Assembly: GCA_903852755.1 (NCBI GenBank)
Contig: CAINRS010000134.1
Coordinates: forward strand, 1 to 52,024
From: an uncultured Actinomycetes bacterium
Lineage (GTDB): Bacteria; Actinomycetota; Acidimicrobiia; Acidimicrobiales; Microtrichaceae
Length of the DNA stretch: 52,024 nucleotides
Direction of reading: 5' to 3'
The notes below the pieces were generated by a model that was not told where the DNA came from, did not search any database, and saw nothing but the letters and a program-made list of their open reading frames with translations. Numbering within the stretch: the stretch's first letter is position 1; each line of letters opens with the position of its first letter. Shown piece by piece: positions 42,595 through 51,595 of this stretch. The translations under genes were made by a program, and so were the position numbers.

Positions 42595-43278
42595 ATAGCT
42601 GCGTCATCGGGAGACGACACCCGGGTCAACGAGCAGATCCGGGCCCGTGAGGTCCGACTGATCGGGCCCACCGGTGAACAGCTCGGCATCGTGCCCGTGC
42701 CCGAGGCACTGTCGACCGCGCGGTCGATGGATCTCGACCTGGTCGAGGTGGCCGCCGGCGCCAACCCGCCGGTGTGCCGGATCATGAACTTCACGAAGTT
42801 CAAGTACGAGGCACAGCAGCGGGCCAAGGAGTCGAGGAAGAAGGCCACCAACATCGTGGTCAAGGAGATGAAGTACCGGCCCAAGATCGGGGACGGCGAC
42901 TTCAACACCAAGACCAAGAAGGTGGAGCAGTTCCTCGGCGAGGGCTCGAAGGTCAAGGTGACCATCATGTTCCGGGGTCGTGAGATGCAGCACCCGGAGC
43001 TCGGTCGCCGGATCCTCGACCGGGTGGCCGACGCCGTGGCCCACGTGGGTCGGGTGGAGGTCATGCCCAAACAGGACGGACGCAACATGACGATGGTGCT
43101 CGGGCCCGACAAGAAGGCCCAGGCGGCGCACGCCAAGGCCCAGGAGACCGCCGGGACGGAGCCGGTGATCACCGACCCCGGGACGGAGCCGGTGACCGAG
43201 GACGCCGGGACCGACCCGGCACCCGAGGTGACCACGACCGGACCCGCACCGACCGACGCCGGCGCCACCGGGCGCTGA
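42595..43278 (+). CDS. infC: Translation initiation factor IF-3 (ATA start codon)
   Basis: A 227-residue IF-3. The N-terminal domain begins [20 protein letters not shown], and the C-terminal domain includes [19 protein letters not shown] and [20 protein letters not shown] Thr/Pro/Glu-rich 50-residue tail follows. The frame upstream of the conserved N-terminus reads only TCG-GCC-ATA after a TGA at 42586, so no ATG, GTG or TTG is available. ATA 42595, with AGGAG (42581-42585) 9 nt upstream, is the best start. Non-canonical infC starts are known and make IF-3 autoregulate by start-codon discrimination. Confidence 0.92.
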   Translation: MAASSGDDTRVNEQIRAREVRLIGPTGEQLGIVPVPEALSTARSMDLDLVEVAAGANPPVCRIMNFTKFKYEAQQRAKESRKKATNIVVKEMKYRPKIGDGDFNTKTKKVEQFLGEGSKVKVTIMFRGREMQHPELGRRILDRVADAVAHVGRVEVMPKQDGRNMTMVLGPDKKAQAAHAKAQETAGTEPVITDPGTEPVTEDAGTDPAPEVTTTGPAPTDAGATGR

Positions 43279-43326
43279 GCAAACGAACCGACGGCCCGAG
43301 GGCCGACCCACCGTGAGGTGAACGAC

Positions 43327-43521
43327 ATGCCGAAGATGAAGACACACCGAGGCGCTGCCAAGCGGTACAAGGTGACCGGGACCGGCAAGATCCTCCGCCG
43401 CAAGGCGAACCGCAACCACATCCTGGAGAAGAAGCCCTCCAAGCGGACCCGTCGACTCGCCGGGACCACGGAGGTCACGGGCGGCGACCGCAAGCGGGCA
43501 CGCCGCCAGCTCGGCATCTGA
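43327..43521 (+). CDS. rpmI: 50S ribosomal protein L35
   Basis: A 64-residue highly basic protein: [20 protein letters not shown] and the conserved [17 protein letters not shown] 43327 is chosen because [10 protein letters not shown] is the universal N-terminus; GTG 43318 is a 3-residue extension. RBS GAGG 43315-43318. Between infC and rplT as in nearly all bacteria. Confidence 0.97.
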   Translation: MPKMKTHRGAAKRYKVTGTGKILRRKANRNHILEKKPSKRTRRLAGTTEVTGGDRKRARRQLGI

Positions 43522-43573
43522 GCACGCCGGGTCCGACCGACACGACACCAGACGAGACGAGAGGAGCGCCGAG

Positions 43574-43951
43574 ATGGCACGGGTGAAGCGCAGCGTCCAC
43601 TCAAAGAAGAAGCGCCGGGCAGTCCTGACCAGGGCGAAGGGCTACTACGGGAACCGCAGCCGGTCCTTCCGGTCCGCCAACGAAGCGGTCATGCACGCAG
43701 GGCAGTACGCCTTCCGGGACCGCCGCGCCCGCAAGGGGGAGATGCGCAAGCTCTGGATCCAGCGCATCAACGCCGCCTGTCGCATCAACGGGACGAGCTA
43801 CAACCGGTTCATCAACGGCCTGAAGCTCGCGGGTGTGGAGGTCGACCGCAAGGTCCTCGCCGACCTCGCCGTGTCCCAGCCCGAGGCCTTCGCGTCGCTG
43901 GTGGCCGTCGCCGACGACGCGCTCGCCGGGGCCGCCGCGTCGACCAACTGA
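43574..43951 (+). CDS. rplT: 50S ribosomal protein L20
   Basis: A 125-residue 23S rRNA-binding assembly protein: [69 protein letters not shown] 10-15 nt upstream of ATG. In other bacteria L20 represses its own operon. An Ala-rich C-terminal extension is present. Confidence 0.98.
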   Translation: MARVKRSVHSKKKRRAVLTRAKGYYGNRSRSFRSANEAVMHAGQYAFRDRRARKGEMRKLWIQRINAACRINGTSYNRFINGLKLAGVEVDRKVLADLAVSQPEAFASLVAVADDALAGAAASTN

Positions 43952-43961
43952 GGTCGCACCG

Positions 43962-44837
43962 GTGGCGGCTGCGCCACCCGGCGGCACGGATCCGGCACCG
44001 CTGCGCCGGTCCAGCGGTGCGCTCGGTCACCTGCGGCGGCTGAGCCGGCGTCCGGAGGTCCGACGGGAGGAGTCCCTCCTGCTCGTCGACGGGCCGGTGC
44101 TGCTCGGTGACGCCGTGGCCGCTGGTGCGGACATCGTGGAGGTCTTCGCCGAGGTCGGGGCCGAGGTGCCCTCGGGGGTTCCCTCCCACGTTCCGGTCCG
44201 GCCCGTGGCGCCGGGTGAGCTCGCCAAGGTGCTCGACGTCGTCACCCCGCGCGGCGTGGTGGCCGTCGTCCGCCGGCCGCGAGCCGACCTCGGCGCTCTC
44301 CTCGACGCCGGCGCCGATGCCGGTCGTCCGGTGGTGCTCCTGGTGGGCATCGGCGACCCCGGCAACGCCGGGACACTGGTCCGGGTGGCCGAGGCGGCCG
44401 GCGCCGTCGGTGTCGTGCTGACCGCAGGTTCGGTCGACGTGTGGGGGCCCAAGGCCGTGCGGGCCGCCGCCGGTTCGTCGCTCCGGCTCCCGGTCGTGAG
44501 CGGGGCGGAGTGGCCGGCGGTGTTCGAGGCGGCCCGGGAGCGTGGCGTCCCGACCGTGGCCACGGTGCCCAGCGACGGTGATCCCCCCGAGGCGGTGGGG
44601 CTCGGCTCGGCGCACCTGCTGTGCCTCGGGAACGAGGCGAACGGCCTGCCACCCGAGCTCGTCGAGGGGGCCGACCTCCGTGTCCGGATCCCGATGGCCG
44701 GTGGGGTCGAGTCGGTGAACGCCGCGGTGGCCGGTGCGGTCCTGCTCTTCGAGTCGGCGCGACGGCGTCGTGTGGACGGCGGAGGCCCGACCGGGAGCGA
44801 AACGGGTGGAGGGCCGGGACCCGGCGGTGGGTCATGA
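43962..44837 (+). CDS. TrmH-family (SPOUT) rRNA methyltransferase
   Basis: A 291-residue protein. The N-terminal substrate-binding domain (LRRLSRRPEVRREESLLLVDGPVLL in two blocks) precedes the SPOUT knot. Motif 1 is GIGDPGNAGTLVRVAEAAGA, motif 2 LLCLGNEANGLPPELV, and motif 3 RIPMAGGVESVNAAVAGAVL, with the AdoMet-binding Asn/Arg and Gly residues. Orthologues at this place (rplT to pheS) are annotated TsnR-like 2'-O-ribose 23S rRNA methyltransferases; the exact nucleotide is unknown. GTG 43962 starts 10 bp after rplT. The last 20 residues are Gly-rich. Confidence 0.9.
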   Translation: MAAAPPGGTDPAPLRRSSGALGHLRRLSRRPEVRREESLLLVDGPVLLGDAVAAGADIVEVFAEVGAEVPSGVPSHVPVRPVAPGELAKVLDVVTPRGVVAVVRRPRADLGALLDAGADAGRPVVLLVGIGDPGNAGTLVRVAEAAGAVGVVLTAGSVDVWGPKAVRAAAGSSLRLPVVSGAEWPAVFEAARERGVPTVATVPSDGDPPEAVGLGSAHLLCLGNEANGLPPELVEGADLRVRIPMAGGVESVNAAVAGAVLLFESARRRRVDGGGPTGSETGGGPGPGGGS

Positions 44838-44893
44838 TGGGGTCGATGCAGGGAGCGACGAGCACGGTGCGGCCCGGGGGTACGGTCGCGTGA
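44834..44893 (+). CDS. Possible 19-residue linker peptide between trmH and pheS
   Basis: ATG 44834 overlaps the methyltransferase stop as ATGA, and the frame (MMGSMQGATSTVRPGGTVA) ends in a TGA overlapping the pheS GTG as GTGA. It contains no Phe codons, so it is not a PheM-type attenuator peptide. It may carry ribosomes across the 52-bp gap, or be accidental. Confidence 0.3.
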   Translation: MMGSMQGATSTVRPGGTVA

Positions 44894-45939
44894 GCGGGGG
44901 TCACGACGAGATCCTGGAGGAGCTCGTCACGCTGGCGGCCGACGGCCTCGAGGAGCTCGCGTCGATCGACGACGTGTCCGAGCTCGGGCCGGCGGCGTCG
45001 AGGTTCCTGGGCAAGCACTCGAGACTGGCGCAGCTGAAGGCCGGGTTGCGCGATGTCGCCGCCGAGCACCGGGCGCAGGTCGGCGAGGCGCTCAACCACG
45101 CCCGAACGCAGATCGAGTCCGCGGTCGAGGTCCGTCGGGCCACGCTCGGTGAGGCCGCGGTCCGGGCCCGCCTCGAGGCGGAGCGACTCGACCTGACCGA
45201 GGAACTCGGTCGTGACCGTCACGGTCACCTCCACGTCATCACCCAGACGTGGGAGGAGCTCGAGGACGTCTTCGTGGGCATGGGGTTCACCGTCGCCGAC
45301 GGTCCCGAGGTCGAGACCGACTGGTTCAACTTCGAGGCGCTCAACCTGCCGCCGTCGCACCCGGCACGGTCGTTGTGGGACACCCTCTACCTCGACGATT
45401 CCGGGATCGAGGGAGTCGCTGCGGAGCAGCTCCTGCTGCGCACCCACACCTCACCGGTGCAGATCCGTTCGATGCTCGACGCGGTGCGCCGTGGCGACGG
45501 CCCGCCGATCCACGTCGTGTGCCCGGGTCGCGTCTACCGACGCGACACTGCGGACGCCACCCACCTCCCCGTGTTCCACCAGATCGAGATGCTGGTGGTG
45601 GACCGCGCAGTCTCCATGGCGGATCTCGCGGGGACCATCGAGGCGTTCACCAAGGCGTACTTCGGTGAGGACCTCACGAGTCGACTGCGTCCGTCGTACT
45701 TCCCCTTCACCGAGCCGTCGGCCGAGGTCGACATCTCCCAGCCCGACGGATCGTGGCTCGAGGTCGGTGGCTGCGGGATGGTCCACCCCAACGTCCTGCG
45801 CGCGTGCGGCCTCGATCCCGAGGAGTGGTCGGGGTTCGCATTCGGGTTCGGGATCGACCGTCTGGCGAAGATCCGCCACGGGGTCGACGACCTGCGCGAC
45901 TTCGTGACCAACGACATCCGGTTCCTGGAGCAGTTGTGA
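44890..45939 (+). CDS. pheS: Phenylalanine--tRNA ligase alpha subunit
   Basis: A 349-residue catalytic subunit of the alpha2-beta2 enzyme. An N-terminal coiled-coil (about 1-85) binds tRNA. The class II core has FNFEALNLPPSHPARSLWDT, motif 2 VCPGRVYRRDTADATHLPVF, PFTEPSAEVDI, and motif 3 region GFAFGFGIDRLAKIRHGV. GTG 44890 gives the standard N-terminus; the upstream open frame belongs to the preceding gene. It overlaps pheT by 4 bp. Confidence 0.97.
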   Translation: MSGGHDEILEELVTLAADGLEELASIDDVSELGPAASRFLGKHSRLAQLKAGLRDVAAEHRAQVGEALNHARTQIESAVEVRRATLGEAAVRARLEAERLDLTEELGRDRHGHLHVITQTWEELEDVFVGMGFTVADGPEVETDWFNFEALNLPPSHPARSLWDTLYLDDSGIEGVAAEQLLLRTHTSPVQIRSMLDAVRRGDGPPIHVVCPGRVYRRDTADATHLPVFHQIEMLVVDRAVSMADLAGTIEAFTKAYFGEDLTSRLRPSYFPFTEPSAEVDISQPDGSWLEVGGCGMVHPNVLRACGLDPEEWSGFAFGFGIDRLAKIRHGVDDLRDFVTNDIRFLEQL

Positions 45940-48347
45940 GGCTCACCCGATCGTGGCTCCGGGACTTCGTCCCCGTCGACCTCCCGGCCGACGAGCTCGC
46001 GGAGATGCTGAGCGACCTCGGTCTCGAGGTCGAGGACGTCCGTGCCACCGGCGTCGTTCCGCCCGAGGTGGTCGTGGCGCGGGTGGTGGAGGTGCGCCCG
46101 CACCCCGATGCCGACCGGATCCGACTGGTCGACGTGGACCCCGGCGACGGTTCCGTCCTGCAGGTCTGCTGCGGTGCCGACAACATGTCCGCCGGTGACC
46201 TGGTCGCCCTGGCCCCGGTCGGCACGGTCATGCCGGACGGCCTCGAGATCGCCAGCCGTCGCATGCGCGGGCAGGTGAGCGACGGGATGCTGTGCTCGGA
46301 GCGCGAGCTCGGTCTGGGCGACGGCCACGCAGGGATCCTCGTGCTGGACCGACCCGCCACACCCGGCACTCCGCTGGTCGAGGAACTCGGTGTCCTCCCC
46401 GACGTGGTGGTCGAGGTCGACGTCCTGCCCAACCGACCCGATGCGCTGTCGATCCTCGGGATCGCCCGGGACGTCGCGGCCCGGACCGGTCTCCCGCTCG
46501 ACGGGTCGTCCGGACCGTCGCCCATCCCGGACGGTGCGCCCGAGGGTGCGTCGGTCAGCGTCGAGGACCCGGGGCTGTGCGGTCGGTTCGCCGTGTGCGT
46601 GCTCGACGACGTCGCGGTCGGACCGTCGCCGCCGTGGATCGCGGACCGCCTCGTGGCCGCCGGCATGCGGCCGATCAACGTCGTGGTCGACGTGACCAAC
46701 TACGTGATGCTCGAGCTGGGCCAACCGAGCCACGCCTTCGACGCCGCACTCGTCCCGGGCGGTCACCTGGGTGTGCGTCGGGCCAGGCCGGGCGAGCGGC
46801 TGGTCACCCTCGACGGGGTGGAGCGTGAACTCGCGCCCGTCGACGGTGTCGTCGTGGACCGGGACGACAGGATCCTGGCCCTCGCGGGGGTCATGGGTGG
46901 TGCCGCCACGGAGATCTCCGGGTCGACCACGAGCGTCCTGCTCGAGGTCGCCTGGTGGGACCCGGCCACCATCGCTGCCACCTCGGCGCGTCTGGGCGTG
47001 CACTCCGAGGCGTCCCTGCGTTTCAAGCGGGGGGTGGACACGGCGATGGGACGCCGCGCCCTCGACCGCATCGTCGCCCTGCTCGCTGAGCACGCCGGCG
47101 CCACGGTCCGGCCCGGTGTCGCGGAGTTCGTCGGCGAACTGCCACAGGCTCCGACGGTGGACCTGCGACCCGATCGGGTTCGTCGAACGCTCGGTCGGGA
47201 GTTCCCGGTCGAGGAGATCCGGCAGATCCTCGAGCCGATCGGTTTCGCGGTCGGAGCGGTCACCGGTGAGGGACCCGATGCGTCCTGTCCGGTGGAGGTG
47301 CCCACCTGGAGGCCCGACTGTGCCGCCGAGGTCGACCTGGTCGAGGAGGTCGGCCGTATGTACGGCCTGTCCCGACTGCCGAGGACGCTGCCCAGCATCA
47401 CCCAACGTGGCCGGCTCTCGCAGGCCCAGGTGCGCCGACGTGCGATCCGCAGGACCCTGGTGGGCGCAGGTCTGAGCGAGGCCATGCCGCTCCCGTTCCT
47501 GGCTCCCGGCGACCTGGAGCGCTGCGAACTGCCGGTGACCGGGTTGCTCCTCGCCAATCCGCTCGCCGCCGAGGAGTCGGTCCTGCGACCCTCCCTGCTC
47601 CCGGGTCTCGTCGCCGCAGTCGCCTACAACGCCGCACACCGGTCGACCGAGGTCCGCCTGTTCGAGATCGGCCGGGTCTTCGAGGTCGGCCCCGGAGTGC
47701 TGACCGAGGTCGAGGCGTCGGTCGCCGCCGGTCGGGTCCTCGGGGGGGAGCGGGAGCGGCTCGCTGCGGTGCTGGGCGGCCGACAGGCCGGGAGCGCCGT
47801 CCGGTTGCTCGAGGCCGTCCTCGGTTCGATCGGTGTCGGGGTCCCCGAACTCCGCAACGGTGCGGTTCCGGGTCTGCACCCCGGTCGTTCCGCCCGGGTG
47901 TTCCTCGGTGCCGACGGTGGTGTCGAGGTCGGGGCGGTGGGCGAGGTGCACCCCGTCGTACTCGAACGGCACGGCATCACCGAGACCGTGGCCTGGCTCG
48001 ACCTCGACCTGGGAACCCTGCTCGCCATGCGGGTCCCGAGCCGGCAGGCCAGGGCGGTGAGTCGCTACCCCTCGGCCGATGTGGACCTGGCGTTCGTCGT
48101 CGACGACGAGGTGCCGGCATCGACGCTGCGGAACGCGATCGTCGCCGCCGGCGCACCGCTCGTCGTCTCCGTCACGCTGTTCGACGTCTTCCGGTCCGAC
48201 GCGCTCGGCCCCGGACGTCGGAGCATCGCCTACACGGTGCGCTTCCAGGCGCCGGACCGCACGCTGCGCGACGCCGAGGTGGCCGAGGTCCGGGGACGGA
48301 TCATCTCGGCGGTCGAGTCGCTGTCCGGCGTCGCCCTCCGTGCCTGA
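45936..48347 (+). CDS. pheT: Phenylalanine--tRNA ligase beta subunit
   Basis: An 803-residue subunit with the full domain set. It starts VRLTRSWLRDFVPVDLPADE, followed by the EMAP-like tRNA-binding domain (VVEVRPHPDADRIRLVDVDP), B3/B4 editing domain (VVVDVTNYVMLELGQPSHAF), B5 (KRGVDTAMG region), and the inactive class II core. The C-terminal ferredoxin-like anticodon domain has SRYPSADVDLAFVVDDEVPA. GTG 45936 overlaps pheS. The stop codon lies in the first of three 13-bp tandem repeats. Confidence 0.97.
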   Translation: MRLTRSWLRDFVPVDLPADELAEMLSDLGLEVEDVRATGVVPPEVVVARVVEVRPHPDADRIRLVDVDPGDGSVLQVCCGADNMSAGDLVALAPVGTVMPDGLEIASRRMRGQVSDGMLCSERELGLGDGHAGILVLDRPATPGTPLVEELGVLPDVVVEVDVLPNRPDALSILGIARDVAARTGLPLDGSSGPSPIPDGAPEGASVSVEDPGLCGRFAVCVLDDVAVGPSPPWIADRLVAAGMRPINVVVDVTNYVMLELGQPSHAFDAALVPGGHLGVRRARPGERLVTLDGVERELAPVDGVVVDRDDRILALAGVMGGAATEISGSTTSVLLEVAWWDPATIAATSARLGVHSEASLRFKRGVDTAMGRRALDRIVALLAEHAGATVRPGVAEFVGELPQAPTVDLRPDRVRRTLGREFPVEEIRQILEPIGFAVGAVTGEGPDASCPVEVPTWRPDCAAEVDLVEEVGRMYGLSRLPRTLPSITQRGRLSQAQVRRRAIRRTLVGAGLSEAMPLPFLAPGDLERCELPVTGLLLANPLAAEESVLRPSLLPGLVAAVAYNAAHRSTEVRLFEIGRVFEVGPGVLTEVEASVAAGRVLGGERERLAAVLGGRQAGSAVRLLEAVLGSIGVGVPELRNGAVPGLHPGRSARVFLGADGGVEVGAVGEVHPVVLERHGITETVAWLDLDLGTLLAMRVPSRQARAVSRYPSADVDLAFVVDDEVPASTLRNAIVAAGAPLVVSVTLFDVFRSDALGPGRRSIAYTVRFQAPDRTLRDAEVAEVRGRIISAVESLSGVALRA

Positions 48348-48373
48348 CCTCCGTGCCTGACCTCGGTACCTGA
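48335..48373 (+). repeat. 13-bp tandem repeat carrying stops in all three frames
   Basis: CCTCCGTGCCTGA at 48335-48347 and 48348-48360 (identical) and CCTCGGTACCTGA at 48361-48373. The first copy contains the pheT stop. Because the unit is 13 bp, the three TGAs fall in the three plus-strand frames. Confidence 0.8.
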
Positions 48374-48414
48374 CCGGATTGCGAAAAGTTGCACCGCGCT
48401 GCACTCACATGCGC

Positions 48415-48420
48415 TACGGT
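48415..48420 (+). promoter_or_regulatory. Candidate -10 of a leaderless argC promoter
   Basis: TACGGT lies 6 nt before GTG 48427. Upstream, at 48390-48403, TGCA-CCGCGC-TGCA is a small dyad that might be part of an ArgR site, but it does not match a consensus I can verify. Confidence 0.5.
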
Positions 48421-48426
48421 GGCGGG

Positions 48427-49479
48427 GTGAGCACACCGACGGCACCGTCCCCCCGGGCTCCTCGTCGCCTGGGCATCGTCGGGGCGTCGGGCTTCACCGG
48501 TGCCGAGCTCCTCCGACTGCTCGCCGGGCACCCGGACATCGAGGTCGTGTTCACCACCGCCGACAGCCAGGCCTCGACCTCCGTGGGCGAGTTGTACCCG
48601 GGACTCGCCCCGGCCTACCCGGACCTGTCGTACGTCCCGTGGTCGACGGACCTCGTCGAGGGGGTCGACGCCGTCGTGGTGGCCCTGCCCCACGGCGTCA
48701 GCCAGCACCTGATGGGCGAGCTCGTGGACCGTGTCCCCGTGGTGGTCGACCTGGGAGCGGACTTCCGGCTCGGCGACGTGGCGCTCTACGAGCAGTGGTA
48801 CCACGAGCGGCACGCCGCCCCGCACCTGCTCGAACGATTCGTGTACGGACTTCCGGAGCTCCACCGGGAGCGACTCCGCGGCGCCGGCGCCGTGGCCGTG
48901 CCCGGGTGCTACCCGACGGCCGCGACCCTGGCCCTGTGGCCCCTGGTCTCGGCGGGTCTGGTCGAGCGCGTCGGTGTGGTGGTCGATGCGGTGTCGGGGG
49001 TCTCCGGCGCCGGTCGGCCACCCAAGCCCACCACCACGTTCTGTGCGGTCGACTCCGACGTGACCGCCTACGGGTTGCTCGACCACCGGCACACCGTCGA
49101 GATGGAGGTCAACCTCGGCGCGTCGGTGCTGTTCACCCCGCACCTCGTCCCCATGAGTCGCGGCATCCTGGCGACCTGCTACGCCCGGCCCGCTGTGGGG
49201 GACCTGACGACCGAGACGGTGCTCGGTGCCCTGCGTGACGCCTACCGGGACGAGCCCTTCGTCACCGTCACCGACGCCGCTCCGTCGACCAAGGCCACAC
49301 TGGGCTCCAACTCGGCCCACGTGACCGCGCGGTTCGACGAGCGCACCGGCACGGTGCTGGCCCTGGCGGCGATCGACAACCTCGGCAAGGGTGCGTCGGG
49401 CCAGGCGCTGCAGTGCCTCAACCTCGCCCTCGGGCTGCCCGAGACGGCGGGTCTGCCCGTCTGCGGGGTGACACCGTGA
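48427..49479 (+). CDS. argC: N-acetyl-gamma-glutamyl-phosphate reductase
   Basis: A 350-residue NADPH reductase, third step of arginine synthesis. The dinucleotide loop is GIVGASGFTGAELLRLLAGH. Other matches: VALPHGVSQHLM, VDLGADFRL, VYGLPELHR, catalytic Cys in VPGCYPTAATLAL, and the C-terminal AIDNLGKGASGQALQCLNL. GTG 48427 is preferred over the open frame from 48379 because of the adjacent -10. The stop overlaps argB, not argJ. Confidence 0.96.
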   Translation: MSTPTAPSPRAPRRLGIVGASGFTGAELLRLLAGHPDIEVVFTTADSQASTSVGELYPGLAPAYPDLSYVPWSTDLVEGVDAVVVALPHGVSQHLMGELVDRVPVVVDLGADFRLGDVALYEQWYHERHAAPHLLERFVYGLPELHRERLRGAGAVAVPGCYPTAATLALWPLVSAGLVERVGVVVDAVSGVSGAGRPPKPTTTFCAVDSDVTAYGLLDHRHTVEMEVNLGASVLFTPHLVPMSRGILATCYARPAVGDLTTETVLGALRDAYRDEPFVTVTDAAPSTKATLGSNSAHVTARFDERTGTVLALAAIDNLGKGASGQALQCLNLALGLPETAGLPVCGVTP

Positions 49480-50369
49480 ACCGCGGTCCCGAACCCGCTG
49501 TCGCGGTCGAGGTCCTGCTCCAGGCCCTGCCGTACATCGAACGGTTCCGGGGAGCGGTGGTCGTGGTGAAGTTCGGCGGGAACGCGATGGTGCGCCCCGA
49601 GCTCGCTGCGGAGTTCGCGCGCGACGTGGTCCTCATGCACCGGATCGGGATGCGACCGGTCGTGGTCCACGGCGGAGGCCCCCAGATCGGCGAGTGGCTC
49701 GTGCGGATGGGCAAGGAGACCGAGTTCGTCGACGGTCGTCGGGTCACCGACGCCGAGACCCTCGAGGTGGCCCAGATGGTCCTGATGGGCAAGGTCAACG
49801 CCGAGATCGTCACGGCGCTCAACACGTTCGGGCCGGTGGCGATGGGGCTCGCCGGGACCGACGCCCGGCTGCTCGTCGCCGAGCCACACGATCCCGAGCT
49901 CGGCTACGTGGGCTCGATCACGGAGGTCAACCCGGAGCTGATCGAGCGGGCGCTCGACATCAACCTGATTCCCGTGATCGCCACCATCGGGGTCGACCGG
50001 GAGGGGCAGACCTACAACATCAACGCGGACGACGCGGCGACGGCGATCGCCGTCGAGCTCGCGGCGGACAAGCTCGTGTTCCTCTCCGACGTCCCCGGGT
50101 TGCTCACGCAGGTCGACCGTCCGGAGACGTTGGTCGCCGAGGTGACGCCCGCCCGTATCGCCGAGCTCATCGGTGACGGCACGATCAGTGGCGGCATGGT
50201 GCCCAAGATGGCCGGGTGCGCCCGGGCCGTGGAGCAGGGAGTGGGTTCGGTCCACATCATCGACGGCCGGCTTCCCCACGTGCTCCTGCTCGAACTGCTC
50301 ACCGATGCCGGCGTGGGGACGATGGTCCGACCGGACGGCTCGGTACCGGACGAGGGACCGTCCTCGTGA
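49476..50369 (+). CDS. argB: N-acetylglutamate kinase
   Basis: A 297-residue amino-acid kinase. VVVVKFGGNAM binds ATP phosphates. PVVVHGGGPQIGEWL binds substrate. Also NINADDAATAIAVELAADKL, FLSDVPGLL and GTISGGMVPKM. The N-terminal extension of about 25 residues (VAVEVLLQALPYIERFRG) is the helix found in arginine-inhibited hexameric NAGKs, so feedback inhibition is likely. GTG overlaps argC; the stop overlaps argD. Confidence 0.96.
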   Translation: MNRGPEPAVAVEVLLQALPYIERFRGAVVVVKFGGNAMVRPELAAEFARDVVLMHRIGMRPVVVHGGGPQIGEWLVRMGKETEFVDGRRVTDAETLEVAQMVLMGKVNAEIVTALNTFGPVAMGLAGTDARLLVAEPHDPELGYVGSITEVNPELIERALDINLIPVIATIGVDREGQTYNINADDAATAIAVELAADKLVFLSDVPGLLTQVDRPETLVAEVTPARIAELIGDGTISGGMVPKMAGCARAVEQGVGSVHIIDGRLPHVLLLELLTDAGVGTMVRPDGSVPDEGPSS

Positions 50370-51595
50370 CCTCCGTCGACGCGCTCCGGGCCCACCGGTC
50401 CGCGGTCGGTGCGGAGGACCCGGGGGCCGCGACCTGTCCGATCATGGGGACCTACGCGGCGCCCGGGGTGATGTTCACCCGCGGAGAGGGCTCCTGGCTC
50501 GTCGACCGGGAGGGTCGCCGGTACCTCGACCTGCTCAGCGGACTGGCCGTGACCTCACTCGGTCACGCCCACCCGGAGGTCGCCGAGGCGATCGCGGTCC
50601 AGGCGCGCACGCTCCTGCACGTGTCCAACCTGTTCGCGACCGAGCACGCACCGGTGGTCGCGGCGCAGCTCGACGAGCTGCTCGGCGGCGGTGGCCAGGT
50701 GTTCTTCTGCAACTCCGGTGCCGAGGCGGTCGAGGCCGCGCTCAAGCTCGCCCGTCGGTGGGGCCCGGCGCCGGCCGGCCGCTTCGCCGTGGTCTCGGCG
50801 CTCGGGAGCTTCCACGGACGCACCCTGGCAGCGCTCACCGCGACCGGGCAACCGGCCAAGCACGAGCCGTTCCAGCCGTTGCCCGAGGGCTTCCGCCACG
50901 TGCCCTTCGACGACGTCGACGCGCTCGACGCCGCCGTCACCCCCGACGTCGCCGCCGTGCTGCTCGAGGCCGTCCAGGGTGAGGGCGGGGTGCAGCCTGC
51001 GTCGGTCGAGTACCTCCGCGCCGCCAGGGAGATCTGCGACGAGCGCGGTGCGCTCCTGATGATCGACGAGGTCCAGACGGGACTGGGTCGGTGCGGGGAG
51101 TGGTTCGCCCACCAGGCGGCGGGGATCCGCCCCGACGTCGTGTCGATGGCCAAGGCGCTCGGCAACGGCGTGCCGATCGGGGCGTGCTGGGCCACGCTCG
51201 ACGCTGCGGCCGCCTTCCGCCCGGGTGACCACGCCACCACCTACGGGGGACAGCCGCTCGCCACGGCCGCAGCGCGGACCGTGCTCGAGGTGATGCGGCG
51301 CGAGGACGTGCCGGCCCGTGCGCGGCGGGCGGGGGCCCGGTTCGTCGGAGGGCTCGAGGGCCGACCCGGGGTCGTCGGGGTCCGGGGTCGCGGACTGCTG
51401 CTCGCCGTCGAGCTGTCGGTGCCCGCTGCCGAGGTCGTGGCCGACCTGCTGGCCCACGGCGTCGTGGCGAACGCAGTCACCCCGTCGGCCGTCCGTCTGG
51501 CTCCGAGCCTGCTGATCACCGACGACGAGATCGACACCGGGACGGCGGCGCTCCTCGAGTCCGTCGCGCGCGTCGCAGCGAGCGGGGTGCACTGA
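50366..51595 (+). CDS. argD: Acetylornithine aminotransferase
   Basis: A 409-residue class III PLP transaminase. It begins near [21 protein letters not shown]; phosphate-binding is [27 protein letters not shown] and [14 protein letters not shown] follow. [18 protein letters not shown] holds the PLP Asp, and [14 protein letters not shown] the Schiff-base Lys. TTYGGQPLA is also conserved. It converts N-acetylglutamate semialdehyde to N-acetylornithine. It overlaps argB (GTGA) and argF (ATGA). Confidence 0.96.
   Translation: MTSVDALRAHRSAVGAEDPGAATCPIMGTYAAPGVMFTRGEGSWLVDREGRRYLDLLSGLAVTSLGHAHPEVAEAIAVQARTLLHVSNLFATEHAPVVAAQLDELLGGGGQVFFCNSGAEAVEAALKLARRWGPAPAGRFAVVSALGSFHGRTLAALTATGQPAKHEPFQPLPEGFRHVPFDDVDALDAAVTPDVAAVLLEAVQGEGGVQPASVEYLRAAREICDERGALLMIDEVQTGLGRCGEWFAHQAAGIRPDVVSMAKALGNGVPIGACWATLDAAAAFRPGDHATTYGGQPLATAAARTVLEVMRREDVPARARRAGARFVGGLEGRPGVVGVRGRGLLLAVELSVPAAEVVADLLAHGVVANAVTPSAVRLAPSLLITDDEIDTGTAALLESVARVAASGVH

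Noticed and set aside
44838-44889. PheM-type attenuator or T-box before pheS
   Set aside because: No Phe codons in the small frame, no terminator stem with U-tract and no T-box core.
45534-48404. 956-codon minus-strand frame opposite pheS/pheT
   Set aside because: Shadow frame; the plus strand encodes a complete PheST.
48389-48420. Classical -35/-10 promoter (TTGCAC with TACGGT) for argC
   Set aside because: The spacer would be 20 bp, too long; only the -10 is reported.
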